A stretch of DNA of 64,000 bases from Lentimicrobium saccharophilum. GTDB taxonomy: Bacteria; Bacteroidota; Bacteroidia; Bacteroidales; Lentimicrobiaceae. The translations under genes and the position numbers were made by a program. The stretch covers positions 967,748 through 1,031,747 of the forward strand of contig NZ_DF968182.1 in assembly GCF_001192835.1 (NCBI RefSeq), read 5' to 3'. Below the pieces are notes generated by a model, which saw only the letters and a program-made list of their open reading frames with translations, did not search any database and was not told where the DNA came from. This document shows positions 18,539-26,543 of this stretch, in pieces (position 1 is the stretch's first letter; each line of letters begins with the position of its first letter).

Positions 18539-18873
18539 TGTTTTGTTGTTTTTTGTTGTTTATTTTTTTTGTTGTTTGTTTCCGGTTCGGTTCCGGTGTT
18601 ACCCGGTTTGTTTCCTGATAGCATTAAGTCAGAAAATGTGCCATTCGCTGTTTGTGTACCGTGCCAAAGTGGAATAATTTTTTTGTAAAAATCTTAATAC
18701 GTTGAAAATAAGGGAAATAAAATTGTTGAATAGAATTATTCTAAATTATATTTCCCGTTCTCCACGGAATCTCAGGGGCTGGAATTGTCCCGATATTTTA
18801 CCGACTGTCCCGAGATGGGACTTATTTAAAAATATTATTATCGTTTTTTTGCTTTCGCTGCCAACCGGGGACT

Positions 18874-18906
18874 GACCTAACAAGTCTTCTTCCGGCTTGT
18901 CAGGTC
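18874..18906. repeat. Hairpin-family element (reverse-oriented flanks)
   Basis: Arms GACCTAACAAG and CTTGTCAGGTC around a short loop. The sequence beyond it (to about 19020) is the reverse complement of the flanks found at 46.0-46.6 kb. Confidence 0.7.
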
Positions 18907-19352
18907 TTCTTTCTACTGATGTTCCAATCTATGTTCAGTGATGTCAGCACAAACTGTTGACTTTCATCTTTTTATCCGCTCAGGCCGCGGGGCCGCGCAT
19001 TCGCAATGCGGCTGCCTAAACTTGACCATTGTTTCATTTTTAAGTTGGCCATTCATTCCTTTAAGTTTAAGCCTTTGAAGGTCAACTTTAGAAGGCCGCT
19101 TATGCGAATGCTGAAAATTTTTACGCACTTCCTTACGTTACTGGGATTACAAAGAAAAACATAATCTTGTTAGCAGGCGTTTTCCGACAGGCTACAACGC
19201 AGGATTCGCAGAATTTCGGATTCATCTTCGGTGAGCTCCGCTTTGCTCCGGTTCGGATTTTGGTCCCGATGGCAATCGGGAGCGGATTTCGAATTGCCGT
19301 CCCCTAAATTCCTGACTTCCCTGCAGATTTAGGCTGCTATCATCAATGAACC

Positions 19353-19385
19353 GACCTGACAAGTTATCTTCCAGTTTGTTAGGTC
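19353..19385. repeat. Hairpin-family element
   Basis: GACCTGACAAGTT and a matching AGTTTGTTAGGTC arm, preceded at about 19290-19320 by the family's conserved flank in reverse orientation (CCCCTAAATTCCTGACTTCC). Confidence 0.65.
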
Positions 19386-19490
19386 TTCTAAGCTACACTG
19401 ATATAATGGCCCAGGGCTTGGTTTTAAGGTGAACTGGCACGGACGAGGACGTCTGCGCCAACAAATGAATGGGCACGGGCATGGACAAGG

Positions 19491-20064
19491 AGGTCCGCGC
19501 CAACAGGGTTGGTTCTAAGATGAATAGGCACGGACGTGGACATCCGCGTAAACAGAAAAAGGCAGGCAATTAAAGATTGCCACGAATGCACGAATGTTAT
19601 GAATGAGTGTGTGCGTATCCCCGATACCCGGGCAGCACCGCGCCCTAAGACAGGTTCCGACGCGTTCCAGTGACTTTCAAAGGAACAGGATCCGGTACAT
19701 CTGACCTCATTATTCAACAAACAGACCAATCAAGTCTTCTTTTTGACTTGTCATGTCTTTCTGGCTAGTCTGATTTAATAGAGTGCGGATTGATTATAAG
19801 TTGAAAGGGCACGGACGAGGATGTCCGCGCCAACAGGGTTGGTTCTAAGATGAATAGGCACGGACGTGGACATCCGCGTAAACAGAAAAAGGCAGGCAAT
19901 TAAAGATTGCCACGAATGCACGAATGTTATGAATGAGTGTGTGCGCATCCCCGATACCCGGGCAGCACCGTGCCCTAAGACAGGTTCCGACGCGTTCCAG
20001 TGACTTTCAAAGGAACAGGATCCGGTACATCTGACCTCATTATTCAACAAACAGACAATCAAGT
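19491..20064. repeat. Direct repeat, about 245 bp, period 330 bp
   Basis: The stretch from CCAACAGGGTTGG near 19499 to AACAAACAGAC near 19727 recurs from about 19829 to 20057 with few changes. Each copy holds the partly palindromic GGACGTGGACATCCGCG, the CACGAATGCACGAAT motif and a GGTTCCGACGCGTTCC stretch. No gene is supported. Confidence 0.8.
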
Positions 20065-20356
20065 CTTCCTGGCAAATCTGGTTTATTGGTGTGGGGATTG
20101 GTTTTAAGTTGAAGGGCCATGCAGGCACTGACGAGGACGTCCGCGCCAACTGTTGAATGGGTATGGTCACGGACGAGGACGTCCGCGCCAACCGGATTCC
20201 ATTTACATATTTCCACATTTCCACATTCTCACATTTACACACCTGAATCCCGCAGTTTCGGGACTCCGCTTCGCTAAGCACCTGAGCACTTGAACACTTA
20301 AACACCTGAACACATAAACACCTGAACACTTCCTAGCTGATACATTCTGTAAAAAT

Positions 20357-20387
20357 AAAAAAGCGCATGCTTGAGCTGCGCTTTTTT
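20357..20387 (-). terminator. Intrinsic terminator after pilin pair copy 2
   Basis: Same AAAAAAGCGCA / TGCGCTTTTTT arms as at 17382-17412 but a different loop (TGCTTGAGC), which is compatible with selection on the stem. Confidence 0.75.
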
Positions 20388-20404
20388 GCTGGTGCCTGCA
20401 ATGG

Positions 20405-20917
20405 TCAGTTGTAGGCAAAGGTAAGACTGAATGAACCAGTGTACATACCTACGGGGTTATCTTCTATGGGGCCGACCTGCAGGGTTGCCCCGATGCTGAC
20501 GGTTTCCTGTCCCTGTTGCAGGATGATGTTTCCATTTCCGGCCGGCGGGTCCGAGGCCCATCCGTCCACGGTCATTGATTTATTGCTTCCCTGGTGCATA
20601 AGCAGGGCGGGTCCCTGCGGCAGCTGAATGGTGAAGGAGGCGTCGGGCGCTCCGGTAACGGTAAAGATGCCGGGCTGGGCAAATCCGCCGTTCAGCATCA
20701 CCGATCCCTGGCTGCTCCGCTCTCCCGAAGGGGATAGGATTACCTGCCCTCCGTTCATCAGGGTGGAAAACCTGCCGAAGTTCATCTGGCTGGTTTCGGT
20801 GGCCGAGAGGGCTTCCATTACCTCGGCGTACGCCTGTGCTGTGAGCGAAACCTGCGACCGGCCTGCAAGGGACAACAGCAGGAATAAGGCCACTGCGGTT
20901 GTGATTCGGGTCATCAT
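20405..20917 (-). CDS. DUF4402 pilin B, copy 2
   Basis: 170 residues, identical to the 17430-17942 product apart from Ser instead of Ile in NKSMTV at about residue 117. It has the same signal peptide, the same terminal Gly-14 and penultimate Tyr signature, and the same spacing to pilin A. It ends 18 bases before its own copy of the terminator, and repeats rather than a chaperone gene follow. The copy therefore forms a stand-alone two-gene pilin cassette that would depend on the chaperone and usher encoded further downstream. Confidence 0.85.
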   Translation of the reverse strand: MMTRITTAVALFLLLSLAGRSQVSLTAQAYAEVMEALSATETSQMNFGRFSTLMNGGQVILSPSGERSSQGSVMLNGGFAQPGIFTVTGAPDASFTIQLPQGPALLMHQGSNKSMTVDGWASDPPAGNGNIILQQGQETVSIGATLQVGPIEDNPVGMYTGSFSLTFAYN

Positions 20918-20954
20918 GGTTAAACTGGATTATGTAAAGAACTGAAAAGGTAAT

Positions 20955-20985
20955 AAAAAAGGGTGAAGGAAACCGACACCCTTTT
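20955..20985 (-). terminator. Terminator-like hairpin between pilin A and pilin B, copy 2
   Basis: Same sequence as 17980-18010: AAAAGGGTG and CACCCTTTTTT arms on the minus strand, followed by U residues. Confidence 0.6.
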
Positions 20986-21003
20986 AATATGAGTTGTTAT
21001 TTA

Positions 21004-21513
21004 TTATTCGTAAGTTACAGTTACATCGAATTCTCCGGTGTATTCTCCGGCAGCCTGTCCGGCGGCAATGTTGAGGGTTGCACCGACAAAGAACTCGGTA
21101 GCACCACCTGAGAGAACAACGCCGTCGTTTCCTGTGCTGCTGATAAAATTGTCAATGATCATGCTTTCCGAGCCATTTGTAATTGTAGCAGAGGTGGGAA
21201 GGGTGATGTCGAAGGTTGCACCGTCCTGGCCGCTGGCGGTAAATTTAGCTGCAGAGGTGGTTGTGGCAAGCTGAGCAGGAAGGCCGTTGTAGTTGGGAGT
21301 TCCGGCTGAAGTAGCGGGAATTGCTACGGTACCTCCGTCGGTATCGGTGATGATTCCGCCGAAAGCGAGGTCAACGTCCTTTGAAAGTGAAAGATGCTGG
21401 TGAATGGTTGCACTTGCCTCGGCGGTTTCAGTTGCTGTGTTCTGGGCGTTAACGTTCATTGCGCTGATGGCCATCAGAATTACCCCCGTAAGAATGATAG
21501 TTACCTTTTTCAT
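21004..21513 (-). CDS. DUF4402 pilin A (probable major subunit), copy 2
   Basis: 169 residues; the mature protein is identical to that of 18029-18538, while the DNA carries several synonymous changes, so the protein appears to be under constraint or kept alike by gene conversion. The signal peptide has Met instead of Ile at residue 19. It ends with the Gly-14/Tyr-2 signature. The A/C-rich leader (21514-21555) is conserved except for a one-base shorter homopolymer. The gene is divergent from xdhC with 460 bases between; upstream of the duplication border the two pilin A copies have different sequences and so possibly different control. Confidence 0.85.
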   Translation of the reverse strand: MKKVTIILTGVILMAISAMNVNAQNTATETAEASATIHQHLSLSKDVDLAFGGIITDTDGGTVAIPATSAGTPNYNGLPAQLATTTSAAKFTASGQDGATFDITLPTSATITNGSESMIIDNFISSTGNDGVVLSGGATEFFVGATLNIAAGQAAGEYTGEFDVTVTYE

Positions 21514-21941
21514 TGTTTTGTTGTTTTTTGTTGTTTATTTTTTTGTTGTTTGTTTCCGGTTCGGTTCCGGTGTTACCCGGTTTGTTTCCTGATAGCATTA
21601 AGTCAGAAAATGTGCCAGCGGATCAGAATGTACCGTGCCAGAATTTAAAAGTTTTAAAATATAAATTTGCAAAAATCAGTATATCAATGCATTAAAAATT
21701 TAAAATAGAATGATTATAAATTATTCCTGAGGGAATAAGTTTGTTCGGTAAAGAGAAAATAGTTTTAATTCAGGACGCAGTGTCCCATAATGGGGCATTT
21801 TTTATAGTTTGAGCGGGTTTTTTGCCGGGAAGCAATAGTTATTTAGTGTCCTGACGGGCGGAATTTTGCTTTCCGGTTTCCGGAACGTTTCCTTTTGTTC
21901 TTTTTTTATCAGGAGCGCATCTGTTTCAGGAGAAATTATCT

Positions 21942-21949
21942 TAAATTAG
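21942..21949 (+). promoter_or_regulatory. Candidate -7 box upstream of xdhC
   Basis: TAAATTAGCC, 25 bases before the chosen xdhC ATG and identical to the box before the alpha-2-macroglobulin gene. It is one base off TAnnTTTG and lacks a convincing TTTG 19-21 bases upstream. Confidence 0.3.
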
Positions 21950-21974
21950 CCTTTCCTTCAGAATTTTGAATTCT

Positions 21975-22739
21975 ATGATTGATTTTATTGATGATCTCAG
22001 GGCTTTAAAAGAGGGCGGGCAGCCCGGAGTGCTCTGTATTGTTACGGCAACGTCCGGTTCAACACCCCGGAAGGCCGGTACCAAGATGCTTGTTCTTGCC
22101 GGAGGCACCTCAAAGGGTACCATCGGGGGCGGTGCCGTTGAGCATCAGGCAGTGGAAATTGCCCTGCAGGCACTTGAAAAAGGGGTGCCGTTTACCAGGC
22201 ACTTTGAGTTGCTTGACGACCTCAGCATGGAATGTGGCGGCGCCATGGATATCTATTTTGAACCCATCGGGGTGGTTCCCTGGCTCTATATTTTCGGAGC
22301 TGGTCATGTTGGGAAGGCCCTTGCCGCTTTCACCCCGTCATTCGGCTTCCGTACAACTGTGATTGATGACCGGGAGGGCATTTTCAGTAACTGGAACATT
22401 CCCGATACAGAAACCCTGTCAGGCAATTACATCCCGTTTGTTGACAACATTGAATACGGGGAGCATACCTATATTGTCATTGTCACGCACAAACATGAGT
22501 ACGACGAACAACTGATGGTCGCCTGTGCCCCGCGTGATTATGCCTACCTGGGAATGATCGGCAGCAAACGCAAAGTTGCGGAAATAAAAGCCCGTGCCCT
22601 GGATAAGCATCATCTCAACCCGGAGGTGCTCGGCAAAGTGGATATGCCCATCGGCATCCCCTTTGCTGCCGAAACACCGGCCGAAATTGCCGTCAGCATA
22701 CTGGCCAGGCTTATAGACATTAAGAATAAACGAAAATAA
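21975..22739 (+). CDS. xdhC: XdhC-family molybdenum cofactor maturation protein
   Basis: About 254 residues from the ATG at 21975 (a TTG nine bases upstream is a weaker option). XdhC proteins bind molybdopterin cofactor, have it sulfurated and insert it into xanthine dehydrogenase. Visible features are the N-terminal ATSGSTPRKAGTKMLV, the GTIGGGAVEHQAVE motif, MECGGAMDIYFEP with the conserved Cys, a Rossmann start FGAGHVGKALA at about residue 105, and the C-terminal YLGMIGSKRKVAEI and PIGIPFAAETPAEIAVSILA. It is followed after two bases by the small xanthine dehydrogenase subunit, so it heads the operon. Length and motifs are normal for the family. Confidence 0.93.
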   Translation: MIDFIDDLRALKEGGQPGVLCIVTATSGSTPRKAGTKMLVLAGGTSKGTIGGGAVEHQAVEIALQALEKGVPFTRHFELLDDLSMECGGAMDIYFEPIGVVPWLYIFGAGHVGKALAAFTPSFGFRTTVIDDREGIFSNWNIPDTETLSGNYIPFVDNIEYGEHTYIVIVTHKHEYDEQLMVACAPRDYAYLGMIGSKRKVAEIKARALDKHHLNPEVLGKVDMPIGIPFAAETPAEIAVSILARLIDIKNKRK

Positions 22740-22741
22740 GA

Positions 22742-24190
22742 ATGACTGCTACCGGTAACAAGGTCAGGTTTCTGCTGAATGACCGGCTTGTGGAAGTGGA
22801 TTTTTCAAAGGAAACGGCGCTGCTTCCTTCTGTCACTGTGCTTAATTATCTTCGTTCCCTGCCCGGTTACAAAGGGGTAAAGGAAGGATGTGCCGAAGGC
22901 GACTGCGGCGCTTGTACCGTGGTGATCGCGGAAGTGGTTGAGGGGAAGCTGGTGTACAAAGCCGCGGACAGTTGCCTGCTGTTTCTGCCTGCCTTGCACA
23001 ACAAGCAACTTATAACGGTTGAACATCTCGCTGAAGGCGATCACCTCCACCCGGTGCAGGCTGCAATGATTGCGCACAACGGCAGCCAATGCGGTTACTG
23101 CACCCCGGGTATTGTGATGTCCCTTTTCGGATTGTATAAAAATCACAGCGCCCCTGACAAGAAAGTGATTGAGCGGGCCCTTGCCGGAAACCTATGCCGT
23201 TGCACAGGATACCAGTCTATTATTTCCGCGGCATCAGAAGCCTGTAAACCGGGTGGTAACGATAAGTTTTCGGCAACCGCTGCTGATGTTGCCGCGCAGC
23301 TTGAGGCCATGAAATCAGATATCCCGCTAAGACTGCTTAGCGGGAAGCAGACATATTACAAAGCCTTCACCCTGAGCGATGCATTGAATCTCCGTCGTGA
23401 AGTTCCCGAAGCGCAGGTTGTTGCCGGTGCCACCGACCTTGCGCTGCGGCAGACCAAAAAAAAGGAGTTGTTGCCGGTTTTGCTGGATATTTCAGATGTG
23501 GAAGCGTTGAGGTTTTTTGCTGAATCTGAAGATCATTATGTAATAGGTACAGGGTTAACCATAGAATCACTCAGGCAAACCAGCGCGGGTTGTCTGCCGG
23601 CCCTGAAAAACATGCTTGACTGGTTCGGCTCCCTGCAGATCCGCAACGTGGCTACCCTTGGCGGGAACATTGCTTCGGCATCGCCCATCGGTGATACCCT
23701 GCCGGTATTGATGGCTTACCGGGCGCAAGTAAAGCTTCAGTCGGCAGCAGGTGAACGCATGGTCCCGGTCGGGGATTTTATTACCGGTTACCGCAAGACC
23801 TGCCTCGGGCCCGGCGAACTGATTACTGCGGTCGTTATCCCCAAACCTCATCCGGGAACCATTGTCACATCATACAAAGTATCCAAACGCAGGGATCTTG
23901 ATATTTCAACCGTAAGCGCCGGATTTTCATTGGATTCCCGAAACGGGACAGTGGAAAGCATCATCCTTGCTTACGGTGGAATGGCGGCGCAACCCGTCAG
24001 GGCCGTAAACACCGAACGCTTTATTACCGGAAAGGAGTGGTCTGAAGCGGTGATCAGGCAGGCGATGAAGCTATTGGAAGAGGAATTCACTCCCCTGAAC
24101 GATGTCAGGGCAGGGGCTGCCTACCGCAGCCTGATTGCCCGTAACCTCTTGCTGAAATTCTTTGTTGAAACGGAAGGGCTGGCAGGATGA
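22742..24190 (+). CDS. xdhA: Xanthine dehydrogenase small subunit (2Fe-2S and FAD domains)
   Basis: 482 residues, the size of two-subunit bacterial XdhA. The N-terminal ferredoxin-like domain carries the plant-type cluster ligands in GCAEGDCGACTVV plus a later Cys in DSCLLFLPALH. The second cluster domain has CGYCTPGIVMSLFGL and CRCTGYQSI. From about residue 195 comes the FAD-binding domain, with VAGATDLAL and the flavin-contacting ATLGGNIASASPIGD. Electrons from purine hydroxylation at the large subunit pass through these clusters to FAD and NAD. All cluster cysteines seem present. The stop overlaps the next start by four bases (ATGA), indicating translational coupling to the large subunit. 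Confidence 0.94.
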   Translation: MTATGNKVRFLLNDRLVEVDFSKETALLPSVTVLNYLRSLPGYKGVKEGCAEGDCGACTVVIAEVVEGKLVYKAADSCLLFLPALHNKQLITVEHLAEGDHLHPVQAAMIAHNGSQCGYCTPGIVMSLFGLYKNHSAPDKKVIERALAGNLCRCTGYQSIISAASEACKPGGNDKFSATAADVAAQLEAMKSDIPLRLLSGKQTYYKAFTLSDALNLRREVPEAQVVAGATDLALRQTKKKELLPVLLDISDVEALRFFAESEDHYVIGTGLTIESLRQTSAGCLPALKNMLDWFGSLQIRNVATLGGNIASASPIGDTLPVLMAYRAQVKLQSAAGERMVPVGDFITGYRKTCLGPGELITAVVIPKPHPGTIVTSYKVSKRRDLDISTVSAGFSLDSRNGTVESIILAYGGMAAQPVRAVNTERFITGKEWSEAVIRQAMKLLEEEFTPLNDVRAGAAYRSLIARNLLLKFFVETEGLAG

Positions 24191-26508
24191 AAAGTCATGA
24201 CCTCAAACACAACAGTGCAACCGGGCATGTTACCGGCCGTTCGGTGTATGTAAACGATATGGAGAGTGGCCCCGGGCAGTTGGTTGCAAGGGTAGTATAC
24301 AGTAAGCACGCGCATGCCCGCATCAATGATATTGATGTCGCTAAGGCCGCCGGGGTGCCCGGTATTGCTGCGATCATCACTGCAAAGGATATCCCCGGGA
24401 AGAACCAGATGGGGCCGGTTGTGCATGATGAACCCTGCCTGGCTGAAGGTGAAGTGTCTTTTGCGGGGCAGGCGGTTGTTTTGATTGCTGCGGAGAATGA
24501 GGAGGCAGCCCTTGAAGCTGAGCGGCTTATCAGGATTGAATATTTGCCGCTTGATGCGGTGTTGACGCTCAGGGATGCAATCGCCAAAAATGCCCTGATT
24601 GCACCACCCCGTTATATCCTGAGCGGGGATGCTGCCGGTGCCATGGAGACGGCTCCGCTGAAACTTGAAGGCATATTGGAGACCGGGGCGCAGGAGCACT
24701 GGTATCTTGAGACCCAGTCGGCACTGGCGGTTCCGGGCGAGGGCAGGGAGATGACGGTTTATGCCTCCAGTCAGAACCCGTCCGAGACTCAGGCTATTGT
24801 TGCGGAGGTATTGGGCATTCCCCGGAATGAAGTGGAGGTGGAGGTCCGCCGGATGGGTGGCGCTTTCGGCGGCAAGGAAACGCAGGCAAATCATGTGGCC
24901 GCCTGGGCTGCCCTGCTTGCCAATGCCACCGGTCGTCCGGTAAAGATTCACCTTTTTCGCGACGACGATCAGATTATGACCGGTAAGCGCCACCGCTTTC
25001 TGTCAAAATACCGTATTGGGTATGATGAAGAAGGCAGGATACTGGCTTATGAGGTTGAACTGAACAGTGACGCGGGTGCCGCAACCGACCTGAGCCTGGC
25101 CATACTCGAAAGGGCCATGTTTCACGCCGAAAATGGCTATTACATCCCGAACATCAGCATTACAGGAAGGGCTTACAGGACCAACCTGCCTTCAAACACG
25201 GCCTTTCGCGGCTTTGGCGGTCCCCAGGGCATGGCGGTAATCGAAAATGCCGTTGACCGGATTGCCCGTTTGCTGAAAAAGGACGCTGCCGGCATCAGGA
25301 AACTGAATTTCTACGGTATCGATGAACGTAACCAGGCCCCATACGGAGAGCTGATCCTTAATAACCGCCTGCACGTTATATATGAGAGGCTCTTAATTTC
25401 CTCAAAGTATGAAGAGCGCAGGGCTGAGATTGATATTTTCAACGGCAGGCACCGCTGGAAAAAGCGCGGATTGGCGCTTACCCCGGTTAAGTTCGGGATC
25501 TCATTTACCACCGCTTTCCTGAATCAGGCCGGGGCTTTGGTAAATATTTACAAGGATGGTACCATACAAGTAAACCATGGCGGTACCGAAATGGGACAAG
25601 GTCTGCATACCAAGATTCTGGGGATTGCCGCTGCTGAATCAGGTGTTTCCGCCAGGCATATTAAAGTAAGCTCGACCAACACCTCAAAGGTGCCGAATAC
25701 TTCTGCCACAGCAGCCTCTTCGGGAAGTGATCTGAACGGCATGGCGGTAAAGAATGCGATAGAAACCCTTAAAGCCAGGCTGAAACCGGTCGCCTGCGCC
25801 GAACTGATAAAAGCCGGGGCGAAAGACCCGCACCATGGTGGGATCGTTTTTGCGGAGGATGCTGTTTTTACCGCCGATGAGCCCGAAATCAGGATTTCCT
25901 TTCCGAAACTGGTTATGGCGGCCTACCTGGCCCAGGTAAGCCTGAGTGCTACCGGGTTTTATAAAACCCCGGGCATCCATTTCAACCGGGAAACCGGTCG
26001 GGGAAACCCGTTTTATTATTACGCATACGGAATGGCTGTTTCGGAGGTGGAAACAGATATGCTCACAGGAATGTACCGGCTGTTGCGCAGCGATATTCTG
26101 CACGATGTGGGAGATTCGCTTAACGAACAGATTGACCTGGGCCAGATAGAGGGAGGATTTATCCAGGGGGTGGGCTGGTGCACCACCGAGGAGATCAAAT
26201 GGGACGACAAAGGGCGGTTACTTTCCCACTCACCGGATACATACAAAATACCAACAGCCGGTGATATTCCGGAAGTTTTCAATGTGGAACTGCTCCGTGA
26301 CTATCCCAATACAGGCACCATACGCAAGAGCAAGGCCGTGGGAGAACCTCCCTTTATGCTTGCATTTTCGGTATGGCTGGCCATCAAGGACGCCATCTCA
26401 GCAGCCGGAGACCACCGCTTTGAGCCGCTTTTTTCGCTTCCGGCTACGGCAGAGGTTGTGTTGCTCAGTCTTGAAGAAATCAGAAAGAAAACCGAAAACA
26501 TCCCTTAG
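24187..26508 (+). CDS. xdhB: Xanthine dehydrogenase molybdopterin-binding subunit
   Basis: 773 residues, as in XdhB of two-subunit enzymes. It hydroxylates hypoxanthine and xanthine at the molybdenum centre. Cofactor-binding segments are visible in order: GGAFGGKE (about residue 225), FRGFGGPQGMAVIE (about 340), EMGQGLHTKI (about 470), and SKAVGEPPFM near the C-terminus, whose Glu corresponds to the catalytic base of the family. Both the substrate arginine loop in TNLPSNTAFRGF and the catalytic Glu are intact, so the enzyme looks functional. It overlaps xdhA by four bases and is followed 35 bases later by ygeY. Purine specificity is inferred from the neighbours; related hydroxylases for other N-heterocycles are possible. 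Confidence 0.93.
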   Translation: MKSHDLKHNSATGHVTGRSVYVNDMESGPGQLVARVVYSKHAHARINDIDVAKAAGVPGIAAIITAKDIPGKNQMGPVVHDEPCLAEGEVSFAGQAVVLIAAENEEAALEAERLIRIEYLPLDAVLTLRDAIAKNALIAPPRYILSGDAAGAMETAPLKLEGILETGAQEHWYLETQSALAVPGEGREMTVYASSQNPSETQAIVAEVLGIPRNEVEVEVRRMGGAFGGKETQANHVAAWAALLANATGRPVKIHLFRDDDQIMTGKRHRFLSKYRIGYDEEGRILAYEVELNSDAGAATDLSLAILERAMFHAENGYYIPNISITGRAYRTNLPSNTAFRGFGGPQGMAVIENAVDRIARLLKKDAAGIRKLNFYGIDERNQAPYGELILNNRLHVIYERLLISSKYEERRAEIDIFNGRHRWKKRGLALTPVKFGISFTTAFLNQAGALVNIYKDGTIQVNHGGTEMGQGLHTKILGIAAAESGVSARHIKVSSTNTSKVPNTSATAASSGSDLNGMAVKNAIETLKARLKPVACAELIKAGAKDPHHGGIVFAEDAVFTADEPEIRISFPKLVMAAYLAQVSLSATGFYKTPGIHFNRETGRGNPFYYYAYGMAVSEVETDMLTGMYRLLRSDILHDVGDSLNEQIDLGQIEGGFIQGVGWCTTEEIKWDDKGRLLSHSPDTYKIPTAGDIPEVFNVELLRDYPNTGTIRKSKAVGEPPFMLAFSVWLAIKDAISAAGDHRFEPLFSLPATAEVVLLSLEEIRKKTENIP

Positions 26509-26543
26509 GTAAATCAGTCATCACCCATAGAAGAAGAAACTTT

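Larger units (their letters stand above)
17382..18643 (-). repeat. Pilin-pair duplication, copy 1
   Basis: This 1.26 kb block, from terminator through both pilin genes to the distal part of the leader, recurs at 20357-21617 with an offset of 2974-2975 bases. Only a handful of substitutions are visible, plus one T-run length change (eight versus seven T) in the leader. Identity stops abruptly after AAAATGTGCCA on the plus strand. Confidence 0.92.
18644..20356. repeat. Repeat-filled spacer between the two pilin pairs
   Basis: 1.7 kb without a supportable gene. It contains hairpin-family elements in reverse orientation (18874-18906, 19353-19385, a degenerate one near 19724-19756) and a GC-rich palindromic stretch near 18983-19010 that recurs inverted at 46 kb. 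A directly repeated block of about 245 bp follows (see 19491-20064), then short tandem motifs (20205-20335, cacatttccacatt and acacctgaacac units). Long open frames here translate only the repeats. Confidence 0.8.
20357..21617 (-). repeat. Pilin-pair duplication, copy 2
   Basis: Second copy of the 17382-18643 block, lying upstream of it in the direction of transcription. Beyond its end the leader diverges for 12 bases and then shares GTACCGTGCCA before identity is lost. Confidence 0.92.

Noticed and set aside
18640-18672. TGGCAC boxes upstream of pilin A considered as sigma-54 promoter
   Set aside because: The GG/GC pair at the required 10-base spacing is missing in both copies.
19424-20329. 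Two long minus-strand open frames with similar products (101 and 184 codons)
   Set aside because: They are translations of the 330-bp direct repeat, lack signal or domain features, and end at repeat borders.
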